DNA of 39,062 bases, taken from contig JABJKH010000113.1 in assembly GCA_018660465.1 (NCBI GenBank), positions 1-39,062 on the forward strand, read 5' to 3'. This document shows, piece by piece, positions 35,955 to 39,062 of the stretch (positions are counted from its first letter, which is position 1; the number at the start of each line of letters is the position of its first letter). The position numbers and the translations under genes are program-made. Source of the DNA: Rhodospirillaceae bacterium (GTDB taxonomy: Bacteria > Pseudomonadota > Alphaproteobacteria > Rhodospirillales > JABJKH01). Under the pieces are notes generated by a model. The model was given only the letters and a program-made list of their open reading frames with translations. It did not search any database and was not told the origin of the DNA.

Positions 35955-36809
35955 ATGTCTGATCCAAAAACCATTGTTACCCGCTTCGCTCCCAGCCCAA
36001 CAGGCCACCTGCACTTGGGCCATGCTTACTCAGCCCTTTTGGCAGCGAAGCTCGCGGGGGATGGGAAATTTATTCTGAGGATTGAAGACATCGACCAGGG
36101 CCGTTGTCGTCCTGAATTTGAAGAGGCCATATACGAAGACCTCGCGTGGCTGGGCCTCACATGGGAAACACCCGTGCGCCGCCAGTCCGATTGCATGGAC
36201 GAATATGTCGAGGCGCTCAATAAGCTAAGCCTCCAGGGTCTGATTTACCCGTGCTTCTGCACCCGCAAAGACATCGCCCGCGAAAACGAAGCAGCAGGAC
36301 AAGCGCCCCACAGGACTGGCGGAGCAATTTATCCAGGGACCTGTCGAACCCTGCCAAATTCCACCCGGCAAGGTCGCATCGACGCAGGCGACGCCTTTGC
36401 CTTTCGCATAGATATAGCAGAGGCAATTGATAAAGCAGGTCCGCTCACGTGGGCCTCCGCCGACGAAAAAGGCGAGACAACCGAAATCCAAGCCACCCCC
36501 GAAATTTACGGCGACGTTGTCCTCGCACCGAAAGACGTACCAACGAGTTATCACTTGGCCTGTACCCTGGACGACCACCTGCAAGGCATCACGCTCATAA
36601 GCCGAGGCGAAGACTTGGCGGCTGCCACCCACGTGCATCGGTTGCTACAGGCGTTGTTGGATTTAGATACCCCCACCTACCATCACCACAGCCTGCTCAC
36701 TGACGACACAGGCAAGCGCTTTGCCAAACGAGACAATTCCTTCACCCTGCGAAGTCTTCGTGCGGATGGGATGACAGCGGAAGAAGTCAAGGCGATGGCC
36801 TTTCCGTAA
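35955..36809 (+). CDS. gluQ: Glutamyl-Q tRNA(Asp) synthetase
   Basis: 284 aa from ATG 35955 (MSDPKTIVTRFAPSPTGHLH); upstream codons overlap the esterase 5' region. The HIGH-like HLHLGHAYSA and the KMSKS-like GKRFAKRDNS (KRFAK) are present. The zinc ligands C, C and C are in YPCFCTRKD and the YPGTCR segment. It glutamylates the queuosine base of tRNA(Asp) and lacks an anticodon-binding domain, explaining its short length. Followed by the palindromic repeat at 36826. Confidence 0.96.
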   Translation: MSDPKTIVTRFAPSPTGHLHLGHAYSALLAAKLAGDGKFILRIEDIDQGRCRPEFEEAIYEDLAWLGLTWETPVRRQSDCMDEYVEALNKLSLQGLIYPCFCTRKDIARENEAAGQAPHRTGGAIYPGTCRTLPNSTRQGRIDAGDAFAFRIDIAEAIDKAGPLTWASADEKGETTEIQATPEIYGDVVLAPKDVPTSYHLACTLDDHLQGITLISRGEDLAAATHVHRLLQALLDLDTPTYHHHSLLTDDTGKRFAKRDNSFTLRSLRADGMTAEEVKAMAFP

Positions 36810-36825
36810 ACTTCTAAGCTTTACG

Positions 36826-36938
36826 CAGCGCCCTTCGAGACGCCGCTTTGCGGCTCCTCAGGATGAAGATGTTATTTGGAATAAAAATAAAAAAACTTCA
36901 TCCTGAGGAGGCCCGAAGGGCCGTCTCGAAGGGCGCTG
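36826..36938. repeat. Intergenic palindromic repeat, 43-bp arms with side hairpins
   Basis: Arms 36826-36868 and 36896-36938 are complementary over 17 bp (CAGCGCCCTTCGAGACG) and 15 bp (CTCCTCAGGATGAAG). They are interrupted by 11 nt that do not pair between arms but self-pair: CCGC-TTT-GCGG on the left, GCCC-GAA-GGGC on the right. The 27-nt loop is A-rich on this strand. The core CCTTCGAGACG...CTCCTCAGGATGA is a familiar alphaproteobacterial intergenic repeat. It lies between two genes that converge, and may also act as a terminator. Confidence 0.85.
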
Positions 36939-36944
36939 GATATT

Positions 36945-38078
36945 CTAGGCTTCCAACCCCGCCATTAACTCATCTGGAGTGATCGGCAATTCGACCTCGG
37001 CCTTACGTTTCGCCGACAAATCCATCGCCATGGTCAGCACCAAGTTCCGGTGGCCTTCGGCGGCGGTTGCGTGTGGGGTGGCTTTATCCAGGTAAATCCG
37101 CCGGAACCAGGAATTGGTTTCTTCACGCAGTGGGCCCCAAAGGTCGCCTTCGTACATATCCCCGGGCGGGAAGCTGGTCAGGAAATCGACGTTGCGTTCG
37201 ACTTCCATTTTTAGACCGTCCGGATTGTAGCCGGGGCCTTGGGGCAGTTCGGTGGCCAGGATGACGTCACGGTGGGTGTCTTCAATATCCAACACGCCCT
37301 TGGTGCCGACGATCCCAATCTCCAGGCCGTAGACGGAGCCCGGCCATACTTTCGGCAATGACCAACAAATATTCATCGACCAGATCGTGCCGTCTTCCAT
37401 GGTGAAGACGCCGAAGGTCGCGTCTTTCGTGCCGAGTTCGGTCATGACGTTTTCGTTTGAGCGCGCAAATACAGAGACAGGCTTACCCGCGTCCCCCATT
37501 AGCCACATGCACATGTCCAGGCTGTGGGTGCCGGAAACCACCATGGGGGTCAGGAAACGGCGGTCTTGGGTCAGGCGCACTTCGCCAGTTGGGGCCATTT
37601 GGTTCATAAAGGCGCGTGTCACCACCGCCGTCAGGTCGCCAATCTGGCCGCTATCGATGCGCGCTTTGGATGCCAAGAAGCGGCGGCGGAAACGTTGGGT
37701 GTAGCCAACAACAGCATCAACACCCGCATCCTCAATCGCTGTCAGCACTTGCAGGGATTCACGTGCATCCGTCGCCAAGGGCTTTTCGATAAATAACTTA
37801 TGACCAAGTTCAGCGGCCAACAGCGTTGGCTCACCATGCGCCCAAGTCGACGTCGCAATAACCACGGCATCAACCTCTGGTCTTTTTAAAAGTTCGCGGA
37901 AATCGTTGGTGAAGAAATCGGCGTCAATATCGTCTTTAAGTTTTTGCCCCAGATCCTCATTAATATCCGCAAGTCCTATCCAACCTATCCCCGGAAAATC
38001 CTTTGCAAGTGTCGACCGCATCCGCCCGACCACACCGCAGCCAACGACCGCGAGCCCAAGTTGTTTTAAATCAGCCAT
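36945..38078 (-). CDS. Gfo/Idh/MocA family oxidoreductase
   Basis: 377 aa from ATG 38078 with AAGGAC 8 bp upstream. The Rossmann NAD(P) motif is VVGCGVVGRM (near 10-19). EKPLATDARE holds the catalytic-site Lys (FIEKPL). GYTQRFRRRF and SGTHSLDMCMWLMGD are in the substrate domain. The family dehydrogenates sugars, inositols or related polyols. The exact substrate is not predictable. No obvious partner gene lies next to it. Confidence 0.92.
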   Translation of the reverse strand: MADLKQLGLAVVGCGVVGRMRSTLAKDFPGIGWIGLADINEDLGQKLKDDIDADFFTNDFRELLKRPEVDAVVIATSTWAHGEPTLLAAELGHKLFIEKPLATDARESLQVLTAIEDAGVDAVVGYTQRFRRRFLASKARIDSGQIGDLTAVVTRAFMNQMAPTGEVRLTQDRRFLTPMVVSGTHSLDMCMWLMGDAGKPVSVFARSNENVMTELGTKDATFGVFTMEDGTIWSMNICWSLPKVWPGSVYGLEIGIVGTKGVLDIEDTHRDVILATELPQGPGYNPDGLKMEVERNVDFLTSFPPGDMYEGDLWGPLREETNSWFRRIYLDKATPHATAAEGHRNLVLTMAMDLSAKRKAEVELPITPDELMAGLEA

Positions 38079-38147
38079 GTATAGAGTCCTTCGATTAGAG
38101 AGTTTGAATTTGGTTGGTGCCATTTTAAAGACTGGAATAGGCATAGC

Positions 38148-38184
38148 AATAGGGCACCATGGAGGGACCCCATAGCGCCCTATT
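38148..38184. terminator. Stem-loop downstream of the dienelactone hydrolase pseudogene
   Basis: AATAGGGC (38148-38155) pairs with GCCCTATT (38177-38184), with a further inner pairing ATGG/CCAT. It lies 30 bp past the hydrolase stop on the minus strand. There is no long U-tract, so it is a plausible but not certain terminator. Confidence 0.5.
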
Positions 38185-38213
38185 ATTCTACGTAGAGAAT
38201 TTAGGTTTTAGGT

Positions 38214-38921
38214 TTAGGTAAGCTTCGCGTGAAAGAAGTCGATGGTCCGCTTCCATGCGAGTTTCGCCATGCCTTCGTCGTATCTTGGCGTAGTGTCATT
38301 ATGAAACCCGTGGTTCGCATTGGCATACATGTAGGCCGTAAACTCTTTGCCATGCTTCTTCAAAGCAGCCTCATAGGCGGCAGCCCCCTTGTTAATGCGC
38401 TTGTCGAGAGCACCGTTGTTTATCAAAAGAGGCGCTTTGATCTTGGCGACTTCAGCGTCTGTCTTTGGTTGGCGACCATAGAACGGCACACCTGCTGCGA
38501 GGTCCGGCAAGCGAACAGCCATCTTATTGACAATACCGCCACCAAAACAGAAACCCACCACACCGACTTTGCCGTTGGAGTTGCTATCCGCTTTTAGATG
38601 CTGAAACGCGGCAATAAAATCTTGCAGCAACTTGCCCTTATCGAGCTTCTTTTGCATCACCTTGCCTTCAGCATCTGTGCCGGGATACCCACCCATTGGC
38701 GTCAAACCATCGGGGGCCAATGCCGTAAAACCAGCCGCTCCGACCCTGCGGGCGACATCCCTGATATACGGGTTAAGACCGCGGTTCTCATGAACAACAA
38801 CAACGCCACCGCGCTTACCGCCGCCAGACGGCCGGACAAGATAGCCGTTAATGGTCCCATGACCCTTGGGTGAATTGTACTTAATATCTGCAGCTTTTAT
38901 CCGCGCATCGTTCTCGTCTAC
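38214..38921 (-). pseudogene. Dienelactone hydrolase family protein, 5' end removed by an IS3 insertion
   Basis: The catalytic core is intact: GFCFGGG (nucleophile Cys), the aspartate in [12 protein letters not shown] (lost or altered) and the histidine in [10 protein letters not shown]. The first internal ATG is at 38720, but the hydrolase frame continues upstream without a start: [17 protein letters not shown] then [34 protein letters not shown]. Related proteins of about 290 aa start with a signal peptide (often TAT) that would lie beyond 38921, where IS sequence begins. So the gene is cut off at its 5' end. Translation from 38720 alone would lack the N-terminal third. Confidence 0.8.
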
Positions 38922-39062
38922 TGAAGTGGTCCCACTTATCCGGACAGTATAGCGGCTTTGCTAAGGTGTATCGGGTTTAGGTTTCATGCCGCCTGTTTCT
39001 CGTTTCTGTCCGCCCAGTATGCTTCGACTGGGGTTCGGTATTCAAGAGCCGAATGGGGCCTC
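38922..39062 (-). mobile_element. End of an IS3-family insertion sequence
   Basis: The end nearest the hydrolase reads TGAAGTGGTCCCACTTATCC on the plus strand, a terminal-repeat-like sequence. It is followed by the OrfB C-terminus at 38984. The exact boundary (38922 or 38927) and target duplication cannot be set because the other end is outside the window. The family is inferred from the transposase end. Confidence 0.75.
38984..39062 (-). CDS. IS3-family transposase OrfB, C-terminal fragment
   Basis: The last 25 codons read RPHSALEYRTPVEAYWAD and then RNEKQAA with TGA. RPHSALxYRTPxE is the hallmark end of the rve/integrase catalytic core of IS3-type OrfB. The rest lies beyond the window. It is transcribed toward the interrupted hydrolase. 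Confidence 0.9.
   Translation of the reverse strand, partial: RPHSALEYRTPVEAYWADRNEKQAA

Noticed and set aside
1-39062. CRISPR array, tRNA/rRNA genes, phage genes or an integrative element
   Set aside because: The only regular repeats are within coding sequences (rodZ, DUF1178) or are palindromic elements. No spacer-repeat pattern, tRNA fold, integrase other than the IS3 end, or phage structural gene was seen.

Overview
The window is a chromosomal segment of an alphaproteobacterium, most likely a Rhodospirillales-type (Magnetospirillum/Thalassospira-like) organism. The support is an F1-ATPase zeta inhibitor subunit (DUF1476), a DUF1178 protein, an NDUFAF5-like methyltransferase, the purB-zeta-purC-purS-purQ-purL-bolA-grxD gene order with the small PurL plus PurS system, and a RodZ-ispG-hisS block. 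Species cannot be fixed from sequence alone. Most of the segment is densely packed housekeeping DNA. No tRNA, rRNA or CRISPR array was seen.

Layout. 1-6318 (minus) is a translation/isoprenoid/heme operon: rodZ, ispG, hisS, hemA (glutamyl-tRNA reductase), prfA and the start of prmC, the last three joined by ATGA overlaps. 6644-8729 holds divergent lysC and ubiG. 8739-15046 carries DUF1178, a small methyltransferase, a Nit-type amidase, grxC, comF, an NDUFAF5-like methyltransferase, sfsA, map and radC. 15275-20215 is the accessory region: a periplasmic-sensing PP2C/SpoIIE phosphatase gene split by an apparent frameshift, a CheY-like receiver, and remnants of a second phosphatase and of a SiaB-type kinase. 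20264-22801 has a beta-hydroxyacid dehydrogenase and an MFS transporter, divergent around a three-armed palindromic element of about 261 bp. 22883-33254 is the purine block (purB, purC, purS, purQ, purL) with zeta, a TANGO2/NRDE protein, bolA and grxD. Between purQ and purL it is interrupted by a VOC protein, two Fe(II)/2-oxoglutarate oxygenases and a rhomboid protease. 33259-38078 (mostly minus) carries a PAS-like protein, rpsD, an HNH endonuclease, a carboxylesterase, gluQ (plus), a palindromic repeat and a Gfo/Idh/MocA oxidoreductase. 38214-39062 is a dienelactone hydrolase gene cut at its 5' end by an IS3-family element that runs off the window.

How the parts fit. The housekeeping genes feed purine synthesis, tetrapyrrole and isoprenoid precursors, translation termination and Fe-S/glutaredoxin maintenance. 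The unusual part is the sensor-phosphatase locus. Two tandem bacterial substrate-binding (Venus-flytrap) domains, a transmembrane helix, two PAS domains and a GAF domain lead to a PP2C phosphatase. This resembles the SiaA/SiaB partner-switching logic, but the kinase gene has collapsed to a 72-codon fragment and the phosphatase gene itself carries a frameshift, so the system appears to be decaying. The two palindromic elements (21263-21525 and 36826-36938) share one architecture: a long outer stem enclosing self-complementary side hairpins.
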